Notes: a model not told the origin generated them from the sequence alone. A DNA stretch of 64,000 nt from Paenibacillus sp. 1781tsa1 (GCF_024159265.1 NZ_JAMYWY010000001.1:1178001-1242000), one strand, 5' to 3'; positions 16,794 to 27,693 are shown, counted from the first letter of the stretch. Translations and numbers: made by a program.

Positions 16794-19598
16794 TTAGCTA
16801 GCCAAAGGCAACGCTTTGGTTACTTGAACCGTAATCGTCTCGGTGCTGGTCACGCCTGCGGCGTTGATCAGCTCAGCACGGTACGTATATGTTCCGTTAG
16901 CGCGACCCGACAATTCCGTTGTAGCACTTTGAGAAGCAGGTGTAGCAGCTTTTAATGCTTGTGTATCAATCAATACATCATTTTCATAGAGACGGTATTC
17001 GGTCGCGTTCGTACCCCACCAGAGGTTCATGGATACGTTGTAGTTGCCGTCACCATCCCAGTTGTTTTGGGACAAGTTCGCTTTGCCTGGAGCGGCATTG
17101 GTTACTTGTACCGTCAGCACGTCACTGCGTGTTGTGCCTTTGTCATTGGTCAGCTCGGCAACGTAAGTATACGTACCGTTGGTTTTACCTGTAATGGCCG
17201 TTTTAGCAAACTGTGAAGAAGGTGTAGCCGCAGTCAACTTCTGCGTATCGATCAGAACACCGTTCTCATACAGTTTGTATTCGGAACCATTTTCACCCCA
17301 CCAGAGGTTCATGCTTACGTTATACGAACCTTCGAACAGACCAGTCGTATATCCATTATCAGAAGAAAGCACCGGTTTACCCGGCACTCCCGCAGCTGGA
17401 GTGGAAGGCTGTTCGCCTCCACCTTGCTCCTCAGCAGGTACAAAATCATTCAAGTTTCTTGGTTTCAATTGATATACGTCTTTGAAAATAGCAGAAACAC
17501 CTGTGATATCGATTTTGTCACCAGCAGCATAAGGGAAGGAAGTCTCCGTTACACCTGTACGTGTATCTACACGAATATGTGTGCTTGTTCCATCTGCTGC
17601 TACGGCGTCGAATTCAAAAGATCCAACAGGCGTAGCACTGATGATATTCTCAATGGTTACATTTTTCAACTGAACGAGTTGTCCTTGGTTCGCATCTGTA
17701 ATGGCTGTAACTTCGATTGGAGCAGGTACGGAAGCCGTACCCGTTTTCTCAATCGCAACGATGTCGGTAAGCTCGAACTCGCTGTTATAGATAGTTGTTG
17801 CAGCCGTTACTTTCACCTTGTCACCTGCATGGAAACCGCTTGTGTGCTGGAACACGTAGATTCCGGCAGTTTCATCTTGAAGATAGAAGGCTTGTCCACC
17901 GAATGCACCCGGTTCTGTCGTCACAACACCTTCGATGGTTACGGTTGTACCAACAGCTTTGGTGCGTGCTTCAGCAACGGTAATAGCTGCTGGAATCGGT
18001 CCTTCTTCTTCCGGGAGCTGTTCTGCTGGCACATTGCCAACAGTCACGGCATTGGTGATCAGGTTACTGCCGTTCAGACGCAGACGCAAGCTCGCAGCGC
18101 CAGTTGTACCCGGTTTGATACGGACATTCAGATCTTTGATCCCGCGACCTTGGCTGTCCGAGGTTACACTGAATGTGGAGCTGTAGCCGTACGATGTCGG
18201 CCAAGTACCACTTTCATTCTGAATCATGGCTACCTGTGTTCCGCCAGTCAGATAGATACCGGCACTATAACCGGATACGGTTGTGTTTGGAGCCATGTTC
18301 TCCACAACGACACGAATCTGGAAGTCTTCTGCATTCGGAAGCGTATCCTGTTTCACGAAGCTGTAAGCAGCATTTGCACTGGATGCAGGGCCGCCGTAAG
18401 AACCAGCCTTGAACGTGGAACGATCGTACCACTTGTATCCGGCAGCAGGTGCGGCCCAAGGTTCAGCCTGTGGTTCTGTGGAAGCAGCCGGCTCTTCAAA
18501 TGGCAACAGCGCTGTAGCTGTGTCGAGTTCAAGTCCGTTCACTTGAGTGAAGTCCGTGTAGTTCTCTTGTGTAGCAAGCCAGTTCACCGTGTTCACGAGC
18601 AATACGGCATCATCGACTTCTTTGAAACCGTCATAAGTTGTTTTGCGTGTGCTAGTCTCTTCACGCAAGTATTTAGGCGATGCATCTTCTACTGGAGAGG
18701 AGTCACCGATGAAGGCAGCCTTACCTGCGCCCAGCTTGGATACGGCTACGTAAGGACCTTCTTCGATCCCGCCGCCGTTGTATACGCCTTGGTCCACCGC
18801 GTTGTTCCATTTTGCGTTGGTTTTTGGCAGGTACACAATGCCTTTTGCTTTTTCCGGATCAGTGATTGCGAGTGTTGAGCCGGCATGCATGGCTACAGCC
18901 GACACGCCTGCTGTGATGCCGAAGGCTTGATCTGCCGGTACAACGATATTAGCATTGATATCGCCAAGTGCGTTATAGCGGAATCGTACGCCAAAGTTAT
19001 CGGACAACCAGTCCGAGCTTGTTATATTTTGCATTGCTTCAGAATTACGCTCATCTGTGCTCATGCCTTTGGCTGGATCTTCGAATGCTCCCCGACGATA
19101 GCCGTTGATGACTTCAGAGCCATCCCAGCGGTTTTTATTACGGTCGGCATTATAGTGATCTCCAACAAAGAAGATGCTGCCGCCTGTTTCAACATATTGT
19201 TTGAGTGCTGCTTGTTCGGATGTTTTGAAAGGAATTTGAGGCTCTGCAATAACGAATACGTTATACTCTTTCAGATCATCATAGGTAAATGGAGTCGTCT
19301 TGCGAAGTTCTTTGACATAATAACCGTCATTCGCGAGTGCATTCCCGAAGTCAGAGAAACCTCCATCGATGACCCAGTCTGCTGCTCCAGCCGTCTGGCC
19401 GTGTGAGTTGTCGAACAATACTTTCTTGCCTGCATTTTGGTTCACAACCTTCGCTTGGATGAATGGTGCCGGGTCTGTCGGTCCTTCCGCATGAACCGAT
19501 GCATCTCCGTTCCATAATCCGATCTGAAGCGGCAAAGCCATGGACAATGCGAGGAGTGATTTTAGAAATACTCCGCGCATACCTGTTAATTTACCCAA
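16794..19598 (-). CDS. Large secreted multidomain protein: GATase-like/OB-fold/chitinase-type Ig repeats
   Basis: About 934 residues with an N-terminal signal peptide (hydrophobic [19 protein letters not shown], cleavage near VHAEG). Residues 45-360 resemble a ThuA/DUF4350-like class-I amidotransferase fold ([33 protein letters not shown]). A beta-rich region follows (about 390-530). Next is an OB-fold of the YhcR type (about 540-730). Two near-identical Ig-like repeats, as found beside GH18 chitinases, end the protein ([18 protein letters not shown] / [18 protein letters not shown]). TTG at 19598 follows GGGAGGG. It lies downstream of an ECF sigma gene on the same strand. Function unknown; nucleic-acid or cell-wall binding is possible. 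Confidence 0.75.
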   Translation of the reverse strand: MGKLTGMRGVFLKSLLALSMALPLQIGLWNGDASVHAEGPTDPAPFIQAKVVNQNAGKKVLFDNSHGQTAGAADWVIDGGFSDFGNALANDGYYVKELRKTTPFTYDDLKEYNVFVIAEPQIPFKTSEQAALKQYVETGGSIFFVGDHYNADRNKNRWDGSEVINGYRRGAFEDPAKGMSTDERNSEAMQNITSSDWLSDNFGVRFRYNALGDINANIVVPADQAFGITAGVSAVAMHAGSTLAITDPEKAKGIVYLPKTNAKWNNAVDQGVYNGGGIEEGPYVAVSKLGAGKAAFIGDSSPVEDASPKYLREETSTRKTTYDGFKEVDDAVLLVNTVNWLATQENYTDFTQVNGLELDTATALLPFEEPAASTEPQAEPWAAPAAGYKWYDRSTFKAGSYGGPASSANAAYSFVKQDTLPNAEDFQIRVVVENMAPNTTVSGYSAGIYLTGGTQVAMIQNESGTWPTSYGYSSTFSVTSDSQGRGIKDLNVRIKPGTTGAASLRLRLNGSNLITNAVTVGNVPAEQLPEEEGPIPAAITVAEARTKAVGTTVTIEGVVTTEPGAFGGQAFYLQDETAGIYVFQHTSGFHAGDKVKVTAATTIYNSEFELTDIVAIEKTGTASVPAPIEVTAITDANQGQLVQLKNVTIENIISATPVGSFEFDAVAADGTSTHIRVDTRTGVTETSFPYAAGDKIDITGVSAIFKDVYQLKPRNLNDFVPAEEQGGGEQPSTPAAGVPGKPVLSSDNGYTTGLFEGSYNVSMNLWWGENGSEYKLYENGVLIDTQKLTAATPSSQFAKTAITGKTNGTYTYVAELTNDKGTTRSDVLTVQVTNAAPGKANLSQNNWDGDGNYNVSMNLWWGTNATEYRLYENDVLIDTQALKAATPASQSATTELSGRANGTYTYRAELINAAGVTSTETITVQVTKALPLAS

Positions 19599-19786
19599 CC
19601 AAATCCCTCCCAAATATTAGTTGATTCATGAGTTCGTCCATATTCTACCACATGAAAATCTCACATAGTCATAACAATTTGTAAAAATTAACTCGATATT
19701 TGTAAAATTGGGTCTTTTGACATATCGATAGGTATTTCGATCCTGTCTTAACACTCCCATCCGGCGTCACTGTTGATTTTGCATAA

Positions 19787-19810
19787 ATAAAAAGCCATCT
19801 CTATGAGATG
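19787..19810 (-). terminator. Terminator overlapping the end of the sigma-factor gene
   Basis: On the minus strand CATCTC-ATA-GAGATG is followed by GCTTTTTATTT. The stem includes the last codons and the stop of the sigma gene. It would separate sigma-factor transcription from the secreted-protein gene downstream. Confidence 0.75.
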
Positions 19811-20277
19811 ACTTTGGCCCGAATTCGATTGACGGCATGGAAGACAGAGGATTTAATCATGCCTTCACTGCGATTCACCAGCTCTGCCGTTTCCTTAATG
19901 GAGTATCCGTGGATGACGCGAAGTTCTAATATTTTACGGTGTTCCGTGTTGTTGATATGGGAAACCAGATCGTTGACACCTTCATTAATTTCAAGGTGGG
20001 GTGTATCGAGGTGATGGGTAGGTGCCTCCAGACGGCTGTCACGTTTAAGTGTACGGGTTCGCCTCCGGAAACTGTCCATGGCAAGGTTTCGAGCAATTCG
20101 TTTGAGATAATAGAGGAGCCGATCTTCAGGAATATCCACGGTCACATTCATCAGTCGAATGAAACAATCCTGAGCCAGATCTTCTGCGTCTTGCGGCTGT
20201 TTGACGATATGGGATAGATACCGTGTGATTTCTGATTTATAGTTGACATAAGCATCGTTGATTTGTGCAGTGTTCAT
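19801..20277 (-). CDS. ECF-type RNA polymerase sigma factor
   Basis: A 158-residue sigma-70-family protein with region 2 (AEDLAQDCFIRLM, YYLKRIARNLAMDSFRRR) and region 4 (LELRVIHGYSIKETAELVNRSEGMIKSSVFHAVNRIR). AAGGGGGAT precedes the ATG. No anti-sigma gene is adjacent on either side, which is unusual for ECF factors. The nearest same-strand neighbour downstream is the secreted 934-residue protein, which may be a target. A terminator lies between them, so they are not a simple operon. Confidence 0.9.
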   Translation of the reverse strand: MNTAQINDAYVNYKSEITRYLSHIVKQPQDAEDLAQDCFIRLMNVTVDIPEDRLLYYLKRIARNLAMDSFRRRTRTLKRDSRLEAPTHHLDTPHLEINEGVNDLVSHINNTEHRKILELRVIHGYSIKETAELVNRSEGMIKSSVFHAVNRIRAKVIS

Positions 20278-20488
20278 ATGATGTGAATCCCCCTTGGATA
20301 CAGATCAGGCTTGGGTCCGGTCTGGTATGAGTCTCTTATGATCCAAGTATATCGGGAGGTTGTTTCCAAACGGTTCAGAGTTGTATCGGAGTTGTAACAT
20401 TTCGTGCTTCCCTCTATTCAAGTACAAGGCTTGGGATACAAAATATAGACAGATGAAATTCATAGAGCAGGGAGATTACGAGGGTATC

Positions 20489-21202
20489 ATGAGACCAAAA
20501 GAGATTTTAATTATTGAGGACGAGGAGTCCATTCGCGATATTTTGTCCTATTCGTTACGTAAGGAAGGATTTGAGATCAAGGAAGCAGCTACGGGTAAAG
20601 AGGGTTTGAATCTGCTTCGGGATTCGAAGCCAGATCTGATCCTGCTGGATTTGATGCTGCCAGATATGAGCGGTTTTGACGTATGTAGACAACTATCTGT
20701 GAACTCCAAGATACCCGTCATCATGATCACTGCGAAGTCTGACATGCTGGACAAGGTACTTGGCATGGAGCTTGGGGCGGATGATTATATCACGAAGCCT
20801 TTTGATATCCGTGAGGTGGTGGCACGCATTCGGGCGATCTTTCGCCGGATTGATCTCATCAGCGAGACGCTGGAGAATCAGTCCTATGAAGTGGTAAGGC
20901 TTGGCAAGCATATTGAGATTCGCAAGGATGAACGGGAAGTGTGGAAAGACGGGGAACGCGCAGGACTCACCAATAAGGAATATGACCTGTTGTTATTTCT
21001 CGTGACTCATCATCGTAAGGTACATACACGTTCTGAACTGTTGGACAAAGTATGGGGATTTGATTTTGCAGGGGATACCCGAACGGTGGATATTCATATA
21101 CAACGGATTCGCAAGAAATTGGATAGTGGTGTGCAGGGCATTTCGATGATCGAGACCGTATTTGGTGTAGGGTATAAGCTGAATATTCAGGTGCAGACAT
21201 GA
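20489..21202 (+). CDS. OmpR/PhoB-family response regulator
   Basis: A 237-residue regulator. The receiver domain has Asp54 in LLDLMLPD and Lys103 in DDYITKPFD; the C-terminal winged helix carries the TNKEYDLL and DTRTVDIHIQRIRKKL segments. The start at 20489 has GAGGG close upstream; the frame is open 43 codons further without a better site. Its stop overlaps the histidine kinase start (ATGA). It is probably phosphorylated by that kinase and controls the adjacent ABC export genes. Confidence 0.94.
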   Translation: MRPKEILIIEDEESIRDILSYSLRKEGFEIKEAATGKEGLNLLRDSKPDLILLDLMLPDMSGFDVCRQLSVNSKIPVIMITAKSDMLDKVLGMELGADDYITKPFDIREVVARIRAIFRRIDLISETLENQSYEVVRLGKHIEIRKDEREVWKDGERAGLTNKEYDLLLFLVTHHRKVHTRSELLDKVWGFDFAGDTRTVDIHIQRIRKKLDSGVQGISMIETVFGVGYKLNIQVQT

Positions 21203-22665
21203 AGTGGACAATCCAGTTCAAAATGGTGGTGCTCTTCTCGGTTATCGTCTTTATCGGATTCTCCGTTCTGCTGATTCTGTCCAATAAGGTGGCACAGGAG
21301 AATATGTACCGGGAAGTGCATGAGGACATGGTGCAATCGAAGAAAAATCTGGATATCGCGCTGAATCAGTACTTCCTGATTCATAACAAACGTATGAGCA
21401 GAGACTCGCTCGAAGCAGGAAGCCGCGAGCTTGCGGAGCAGATTGGTTCAGCCGTTGGCGGGAAGATTACCGTATATCGCCCCGATGCTTCGCCATACGG
21501 ATCTGCTGGCAGTGAAGTTAATGTCGCTAAGCGGTCTGACCATCCTGATGTGGAGGCGGCCATACAATCCAAGATCGCGTATACCACAGTTGTGGATAAA
21601 GGTCGGGTCACCTCCAGTCTGTCCTTTCCGCTTCAGATGGATCAACAATTGATCGGGATTGTGCAGATGGAGAAGGATTACACGGATTTGTTCAAACGCA
21701 ACCTGCGTTTTCAAAATACGATCAAATTGTTCGCAGCGGTGATTTTTGTGTTTGTATTTATCGCATCCATCTTTATTTCCCGGAAAATCACCCAACCTAT
21801 CCGTGTACTCACGAAACGTTCTGCGGAAGTGGCTCAGGGGAGTCTGAATGCAGACATTCAGATAACCACCAAGGATGAGATTGGTGAACTGGCTTCAAGC
21901 TTCACCATTATGATTGATCGTGTGCGGGAGCAGATTGATGTGATTGAGCGGGAGCGGGACGAAGTGAATCAAGTACAGGCGCGAAGCAAAGTCTTTTTTG
22001 ACAATGTGACACATGAATTGAAGACACCACTAACGACCATCCTGGGATACGCCCAGATTTTGCGGGATAACGGATTTACCGATCAGGATTTTTTTGACAA
22101 AGGCATGAATTATATTATCAAGGAAAGCCAGCGTCTCAACACGATGGTTGCGGATATTCTGGAGGTCTCGGTCTCCTCTGCGGTCATTCAGGCGTACCGA
22201 TTCGAACGTATCGATGTATCGGATATCATTCGTGAAGCTTGTGAAGACATGTCGATTAAGGCGGGCAAGTACAATATAGGCATTCACTATGAGCTGGAGG
22301 AACATCAGTATCTACAGGGAGATCGGGACAAGCTGAAGGAGGTATTCCTCAACGTTCTGGATAATTCGGTCAAATACAGTGATGTCAATTCAATCATTGA
22401 AGTACAATCCTTCCGGTTAGGTGAGACCATCGCTATTGTGATCCGTGATCAGGGGGAAGGAATCGGAGCTGAAGCGCTCCAGCATGTATTTGAACCCTTT
22501 TACCAGGATAAAGGAATCAACAGAGCCGAGAAGGGCAGCGCCGGGCTGGGCTTGTCTATTGTGAAGAACATCGTGGAGCGTCATGGAGGAACAGTGGAGA
22601 TGAAGAGCATCATGCGGCAAGGGACACAAGTAAATATCAGTCTTCCGGGGGAAATGAACGCATGA
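21199..22665 (+). CDS. Membrane sensor histidine kinase
   Basis: A 488-residue kinase with a membrane segment near residues 9-28, an extracellular sensor of about 130 residues and a second membrane segment near 172-192. It continues with HAMP, HisKA with the phospho-acceptor His271 in [15 protein letters not shown], and HATPase motifs ([28 protein letters not shown]). It overlaps both neighbours by ATGA junctions, giving tight coupling with the response regulator and the following protein. Confidence 0.95.
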   Translation: MKWTIQFKMVVLFSVIVFIGFSVLLILSNKVAQENMYREVHEDMVQSKKNLDIALNQYFLIHNKRMSRDSLEAGSRELAEQIGSAVGGKITVYRPDASPYGSAGSEVNVAKRSDHPDVEAAIQSKIAYTTVVDKGRVTSSLSFPLQMDQQLIGIVQMEKDYTDLFKRNLRFQNTIKLFAAVIFVFVFIASIFISRKITQPIRVLTKRSAEVAQGSLNADIQITTKDEIGELASSFTIMIDRVREQIDVIERERDEVNQVQARSKVFFDNVTHELKTPLTTILGYAQILRDNGFTDQDFFDKGMNYIIKESQRLNTMVADILEVSVSSAVIQAYRFERIDVSDIIREACEDMSIKAGKYNIGIHYELEEHQYLQGDRDKLKEVFLNVLDNSVKYSDVNSIIEVQSFRLGETIAIVIRDQGEGIGAEALQHVFEPFYQDKGINRAEKGSAGLGLSIVKNIVERHGGTVEMKSIMRQGTQVNISLPGEMNA

Positions 22666-23831
22666 GACATCCCGGATTCTGGCGAAAGCACCGTGACAAA
22701 TTGATGTTGTCGGGGCTGTTAATCGCATTTGTCAGTGGAATTTTCGGAATCGGCAGCCTGTTCAGTATGGGGAATCTCAAACCAAGAACGGTGATTATGC
22801 CAAGCGAGCAATTCAACAGCCGTCTGGCGCCGCCGCCCAGCAGTACGATTCAAGTCGAGTCGGCAACCAAGATTCCGAATGACTTCGCAATCTATGATTT
22901 TGAAGTGGTAGACCGAAATACAATTATATTAAATCAACCGGAACCTTCCTATTCTGGACTGCGGCTGTCTCTCCTACATCTGGATGATAATGAAGTGAAA
23001 AATATTGCAACGAATACGGAATACGGTGTAGTCATCAGTCCGGATCACAAAAAGTTGATATACTCCCAATATCGGGCGGGTCAAGCGCAGAAGATAACGT
23101 ATGAGTATATGATTCAGAGCGGGGAACGTCGCAAACTTCCGAACGATAACTCGTATTACAGAGTGTTTACAGGGAATGAATCCTACATCGGTCAAGATGA
23201 TCTCTTATTTAAACAAGTCGATCTGAGGCAGGGAACGAGTCAGACCATCTACACGTATGAAGAGCTGATGAGCAGGTTTGCAGGACAAGGAAAAGCAAAA
23301 GGAACAGGTTCGAGTGATACGTTTATCGTGATGGATGCCTTTGAGGTCAGTGAAGATCTGAAGCAGCTGTATGTGCTGGTGATGCTAAAAGAAAACTATG
23401 CCATATATCGTGTGTCGCTTGAGGACGAGCATGAAGTGAAGGCATATGCGGCAATGGAAGACATTCAACAGTACAAGTTACTGAAAAATGGTGACATGCT
23501 TATCCAGGGAACGATGAATAAGGTGCAGGGGTTATATCGATATCGCGCAGAACAGAAGCGATATGATCTGGTCATGAAAGGGTCCATCTGGAGCTTCGAA
23601 CTGGATGCGGATCAATCGCGAATTGCTTATTTTATGCCAATGGATAATCAGAATCAGAAGAATGAATTGCATATTGCCTATCTGAATGACAGCAAACTTT
23701 CGTCAGATACGGTGATCTACCGTAATATTGATAGCTTCATCAAACTCAGTTGGAATGGTGATGAACTATTTGCAGTGGGCAGCACGATGGATAAAAGTGA
23801 GATGTACCGCTTTAGTTTCAGAGCCTGGTAA
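22662..23831 (+). CDS. Membrane-anchored protein with probable beta-propeller, unknown function
   Basis: A 389-residue protein. An N-terminal basic segment and one hydrophobic helix ([21 protein letters not shown]) make a signal anchor. The outer domain has repeated beta strands of TolB-like type ([27 protein letters not shown]). It is translationally coupled to the kinase by an ATGA overlap, so it may be an accessory sensor or partner of the exporter. Family not recognised with certainty. Confidence 0.7.
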   Translation: MRHPGFWRKHRDKLMLSGLLIAFVSGIFGIGSLFSMGNLKPRTVIMPSEQFNSRLAPPPSSTIQVESATKIPNDFAIYDFEVVDRNTIILNQPEPSYSGLRLSLLHLDDNEVKNIATNTEYGVVISPDHKKLIYSQYRAGQAQKITYEYMIQSGERRKLPNDNSYYRVFTGNESYIGQDDLLFKQVDLRQGTSQTIYTYEELMSRFAGQGKAKGTGSSDTFIVMDAFEVSEDLKQLYVLVMLKENYAIYRVSLEDEHEVKAYAAMEDIQQYKLLKNGDMLIQGTMNKVQGLYRYRAEQKRYDLVMKGSIWSFELDADQSRIAYFMPMDNQNQKNELHIAYLNDSKLSSDTVIYRNIDSFIKLSWNGDELFAVGSTMDKSEMYRFSFRAW

Positions 23832-23856
23832 GCTGAGTCGAATCGCATAAGAAGAT

Positions 23857-23911
23857 AAGACCTTGGTCTGGATGGAGCTGGCGAAAGCTTCCCTGCGGAC
23901 AAGGTCTTTTT
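23857..23911 (+). terminator. Terminator after the two-component/propeller genes
   Basis: AAGACCTTG pairs with CAAGGTCTT followed by TTTTG. It splits the regulatory genes from the ABC exporter genes, which therefore should have their own promoter in 23912-24080. Confidence 0.8.
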
Positions 23912-24101
23912 GTTATGACATTTTACAAGTTGGATACAACTCCGGCCAGCCTGGATACATCTCCACCCTATAATAAAAGGGAATGTGCTACGCGAATCCA
24001 TACATACAAGTTCAAAGAAGACCCGTTTCCGTATCGAGAAAATCGGACTCTTTGAACAACCTCTGTACATACCTGGCAAGTAGAAAGGAAGACATGCAGT
24101 A

Positions 24102-24785
24102 ATGCTTCAAGTTGATCAATTATCCCACTCATTTCGCAATGCTCAGGGAATCGTGCCGGTGCTTCAAGACATCAACCTGACGATTGGAGAAGGCAAGATG
24201 GTGGCCCTGCTGGGCAGCTCAGGTTCAGGCAAGTCCACGCTGCTGAATCTGATGGCGGGGCTAATGAAGCCGGATCAAGGCAGGATTCTCATTGCGGGAC
24301 AAGATATTGTTCGTTTCAGTGAGAATCGCCTGGCTGAGTTCAGGCGCAGTCATATCGGATTTATTTTCCAGTCGTATGAGCTGCTGTCGAACCTTACAAT
24401 CCGGGAAAATGTAGAGTTACCCTTGGTATTTATGGGCATCAGCCCTTCGAAACGCAAAGCAAAAGCATTGAAACTATTGGATCAGGTTGGACTGGGTGAA
24501 AAAGCAAACTTGTTCCCTTCCCAGTTGTCAGGCGGTCAACAACAACGTGTTAGTATTGCACGCTCACTCATTACCGAACCCTCGGTTATCTTCGCGGATG
24601 AGCCGACGGGAAATCTGGATACGGAGACAGAGGAAGAGATTATTGCGATTTTGCAGCAGTTGAACCGGGAGTTGAATACCACCTTTGTTATTGTGACACA
24701 TGAAGCAGAAGTCGCGGAACAGATGCAGGTCGTACTTACATTGCAACATGGAGTATTGGTTGAAGAGGCTGTAAGGGAAGTTTGA
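24102..24785 (+). CDS. ABC transporter ATP-binding protein (MacB/LolD type)
   Basis: A 227-residue ATPase with Walker A LLGSSGSGKST, signature [13 protein letters not shown], Walker B VIFADEPTGNLD and switch His in VTHE, in canonical order. AAAGGAAG precedes the ATG at 24102. It pairs with the FtsX-like permease 18 bp downstream and the HlyD-like adaptor beyond it. Family members export peptides, antibiotics or lipoproteins. Confidence 0.95.
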   Translation: MLQVDQLSHSFRNAQGIVPVLQDINLTIGEGKMVALLGSSGSGKSTLLNLMAGLMKPDQGRILIAGQDIVRFSENRLAEFRRSHIGFIFQSYELLSNLTIRENVELPLVFMGISPSKRKAKALKLLDQVGLGEKANLFPSQLSGGQQQRVSIARSLITEPSVIFADEPTGNLDTETEEEIIAILQQLNRELNTTFVIVTHEAEVAEQMQVVLTLQHGVLVEEAVREV

Positions 24786-24803
24786 GGCAAAAGGAGAGGA
24801 AAT

Positions 24804-26174
24804 GTGAGAATACGGGATGTAGCACGTATGGCCTGGGGACAGATCATTCGCAGGAAAATGGTCACACTGCTGTGCATGATGGGGTTGTCCATCGGTTCTG
24901 CCGCCATGATCATTGCACTTAGTGTGGGGCAGTCCGTACAGACCTATAGTGAGAAAACATTAAACGACAATTACAAGATGGATGAGATTACAATTACACC
25001 CAATGAAGGCATACGTACAGGCAACGGCAAGGGGAGTGGTCAGACATCGAAGTTTGAACGTGGGGCGCTGACGTTGGAGAAAATTCAGATTATCCAGAGA
25101 CTTCCTCATGTGGTTGCCGTGGCACCCATGTTAAAGCTGGATTCGCTCGAAATGGTACTTCCAGATGGTCGCAGCACTTATGTTGAGGTCATTGGAACCC
25201 AGTTGGAGACTCTCGACGGGTTCGGATATAAATATGCCGAGGGACGTGGGGCGGAGGATGGTCGTATGGCGGTAACCAGTTATGGGGCTGCATTCGGACT
25301 CGTGGACCCAAAAGTAACTCAGAAGTTATTCGAGCAGTTGAATGCTGATCCATATAACAATGAGCTCCTGCAGCAGTATACGGAAATGTCATCCAAGCAG
25401 GATCAGTTGGTTCAGCAGCGTGTCCAGTTCCGATATGAAGATTATGCGGATGCGAGTAAAACCAAAATGAGTGGCTCTGTACGTGTATCAGGCGAGCTGA
25501 CGAAACCTTCCAACATGGATGAGATGAGTGCTCAGGGCGACAAAAAAGTATATCTGCCGCTGGACACAGCACGTGCGTTGCAGGATGAGCTTGGATTGCA
25601 ACAGGCGGATGGTAGTGCTGCAAAGCGTCTGAACTCAGCCTTGGTCAAGGTGGAGGATAAACGCTATGTATCCCAGGTTGAAGAACAGATCCAAAAGCTG
25701 ACGTTAAATACACAGAGCAATCTCTTTCAGGAGGAAGCAATGGCTGGCCAACTGGCGATGTATCAAAAGGCGGCATTGGGCATCGGTGGTTTTATCATGT
25801 TACTGGCGTCGTTGTCCATTGTTGTAGCGATGATCATGTCTACGCATCAACGGCGTAAGCAGATTGGTGTGATGAAGGTGCTGGGGGCGAATCTGTGGCA
25901 GATCCGCCAGATGTTTATTACGGAAGCAGCGATGCTTGGATTAATGGGCGGCTTGGCAGGTGTTGGAATTGCCTTTGTTGCCCTCGGCGGGGTGAACAGT
26001 CTGCTCGCGAGTCAGATGGCAGATCAGGTCAATGGTCCGATGACCGTAGTTATTCAGCAATCCGCTCTGCCACTCGGCATCGTGTTTGCTGTGCTGGTCG
26101 GTGTTGTATCGGGAATATATCCGGCAATTAGCGCATCGCGGACCAATGCATTAACTGTGATCAAATCGATGTAA
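24804..26174 (+). CDS. ABC transporter permease (MacB/FtsX family)
   Basis: A 456-residue permease with a GTG start after AAAGGAGAGG. It has one N-terminal membrane helix, a large extracellular MacB-type domain (about residues 50-310) and three C-terminal helices with the FtsX signature (RRKQIGVMKVLGANLWQIRQMFITEA). It should transmit ATPase motion to an extracytoplasmic substrate rather than act as a classical channel. The substrate is unknown. Confidence 0.93.
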   Translation: MRIRDVARMAWGQIIRRKMVTLLCMMGLSIGSAAMIIALSVGQSVQTYSEKTLNDNYKMDEITITPNEGIRTGNGKGSGQTSKFERGALTLEKIQIIQRLPHVVAVAPMLKLDSLEMVLPDGRSTYVEVIGTQLETLDGFGYKYAEGRGAEDGRMAVTSYGAAFGLVDPKVTQKLFEQLNADPYNNELLQQYTEMSSKQDQLVQQRVQFRYEDYADASKTKMSGSVRVSGELTKPSNMDEMSAQGDKKVYLPLDTARALQDELGLQQADGSAAKRLNSALVKVEDKRYVSQVEEQIQKLTLNTQSNLFQEEAMAGQLAMYQKAALGIGGFIMLLASLSIVVAMIMSTHQRRKQIGVMKVLGANLWQIRQMFITEAAMLGLMGGLAGVGIAFVALGGVNSLLASQMADQVNGPMTVVIQQSALPLGIVFAVLVGVVSGIYPAISASRTNALTVIKSM

Positions 26175-26202
26175 TTTTATCAGCGAAAGGGAAATTGGGC
26201 AC

Positions 26203-27279
26203 ATGAAGAAATGGATTAAAATCATCATCACGGTTGTACTTTTGGCAGGTGTGGGGTACTGGCTGTATGAAAAGTACAAACCAAAACCGGAGGCCCCTGT
26301 TGAGATCCCGCCGCCAATTACGTTTGATGTTACACAAGAAACGATGACGCGAACGATTCAGGTGAAAGGGAAATCCGTATATACCGATCAGACGGATATC
26401 TATGCTCCATATGCTTCCAACATCAAGCAGTGGCATGTGAAAAGTGGTGAGCAGGTGAGCAAGGGGGATATCCTGTTTACGCTCGACACGTCCACGTTAC
26501 AAACGGAAGTAGAGCAATTGCAGAGCGATCTGGAGAAAGCCCAGTTGGAAAATAAGATGAATCAGGTTAGCCTGGATCAGACGAATATGAGCGAGCCGCT
26601 TGGCGTGACGGAAGAGGAGCGCAAGAAGGCATTTGCGGATCGGGAAGGCAAACGTCTGACGAATGAGTTGAATCAAAAAGCGCTGGCCCTCAAGGAGAAG
26701 GAGATACAGAAAAAGCAGGCCGTCATTAGCAAATCTGTAGTGTATGCTTCCGCCTCCGGCATATTTCAGATGAATGAAGAGGACAGCAAGACACGTGCAG
26801 TGACGGAAGGGCAGCTAATCGGGTCCATTACCAATATCAGCAAACTGAAATTCATGACGATTGTTGGTGAAGAAGAGATGTTCAGACTTAAGGTGGGCAT
26901 GCCGGTTAAGGTACGAATGACAGCGCAGAAAGATCTGCAATTCACCGGGAAGGTAAGCAAGGTGTCCAAGTTCGCCCGGAAGAGTACCGATACAGACCTC
27001 AAGCAGGCTTCCCAGTTTGACGTGGTCATTGATCTGAAGCCGGATACCAGGATGTATGGAGGCGTGAGTCTGGAAGGGGATATTGAGACGACGCGGAAGG
27101 ACAAAGTAACGGTTGTGTCCAGCCTGGCCATCATGCGTGACCAGACCGAACCTTACGTCCTGTTAGATAAAGGGAACGGACTGACAGAGCCGTTGACCAT
27201 CAAGGCTGGAATGGAATCGGGGGACAAGACGGAAGTGGTAAGCGGGTTAAAACCGGGAGATATCGTCGTTCTGCCCTAG
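26203..27279 (+). CDS. HlyD/RND-type efflux adaptor subunit
   Basis: A 358-residue protein with an N-terminal membrane anchor (IIITVVLLAGVGYWLY), a biotinyl-lipoyl half-motif (WHVKSGEQVSKGDILFTLD), a coiled coil (about residues 105-170) and a beta-barrel with membrane-proximal end. AAAGGGAAA precedes the ATG. In Gram-positives such adaptors assist MacB-like permeases in export across the membrane. It completes the set ATPase-permease-adaptor. Confidence 0.92.
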   Translation: MKKWIKIIITVVLLAGVGYWLYEKYKPKPEAPVEIPPPITFDVTQETMTRTIQVKGKSVYTDQTDIYAPYASNIKQWHVKSGEQVSKGDILFTLDTSTLQTEVEQLQSDLEKAQLENKMNQVSLDQTNMSEPLGVTEEERKKAFADREGKRLTNELNQKALALKEKEIQKKQAVISKSVVYASASGIFQMNEEDSKTRAVTEGQLIGSITNISKLKFMTIVGEEEMFRLKVGMPVKVRMTAQKDLQFTGKVSKVSKFARKSTDTDLKQASQFDVVIDLKPDTRMYGGVSLEGDIETTRKDKVTVVSSLAIMRDQTEPYVLLDKGNGLTEPLTIKAGMESGDKTEVVSGLKPGDIVVLP

Positions 27280-27424
27280 ACAAGCGAGTGAATTCGACCT
27301 TGATCAACAAGAGGTTCATTGTGGCATAATGCCAGGATGAGCCTTTGGTGTGGTTAGGGGCAAGGGGTGTCCAGATTCCTGCCTGAATTATGGAAAAAAA
27401 TATAATTAAATTTATATAATTCAA

Positions 27425-27453
27425 TTTACAGTAATATTTACATGTCGTATAAT
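27425..27453 (+). promoter_or_regulatory. SigA promoter of the GH6 leader
   Basis: TTTACA at 27425-27430 and TATAAT at 27448-27453 are separated by exactly 17 bp, making this the best promoter in the window. Transcription should start near 27460, giving a leader of about 340 nt before the cellulase. Confidence 0.85.
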
Positions 27454-27460
27454 CATACAT

Positions 27461-27515
27461 AAGGAGGTGACACCGAACATCATGTTTGTAGATGGGTAGG
27501 CGAAGGCCTTTTTTT
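27461..27515 (+). promoter_or_regulatory. Leader: 5'-terminal SD, MFVDG mini-ORF and short stem with T-run
   Basis: AAGGAGGTGA (27461-27470) lies at the predicted transcript start. An ATG at 27482 opens a five-codon frame (MFVDG, stop 27497-27499). The stop overlaps AGGC-GAAG-GCCT, which is followed by seven Ts. This could be a STAB-SD-like 5' stabiliser or a small attenuator; the stem is only four pairs. Confidence 0.4.
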
Positions 27516-27526
27516 AAATCGTTTAA

Positions 27527-27540
27527 AGAAAGCGCTTACC
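27527..27540 (+). promoter_or_regulatory. cre-like site (CcpA) downstream of the GH6 promoter
   Basis: AGAAAGCGCTTACC matches 12 of 14 positions of the catabolite-responsive element. At about 70 bp after the predicted start site it would act as a transcription roadblock, a known mode of CcpA repression. Confidence 0.55.
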
Positions 27541-27693
27541 AAAACGGAAAATCAGGTAATCTGTTAATCCATTTTCCACACTTCTTCATGTCTAACTCAC
27601 GTTCAACCTCACCCACCACATTATACTCATTCACATGATTCGCCCTCACACAATTTGTTTGATCAAGATTCCAGTTATACAACCATTTCTTCT

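Noticed and set aside
17424..18878. 484-codon open frame on the plus strand
   Set aside because: It lies wholly antisense to the secreted multidomain gene, is Cys/Arg-rich with no domain pattern and has no ribosome binding site. The minus-strand protein has clear domains and a signal peptide.
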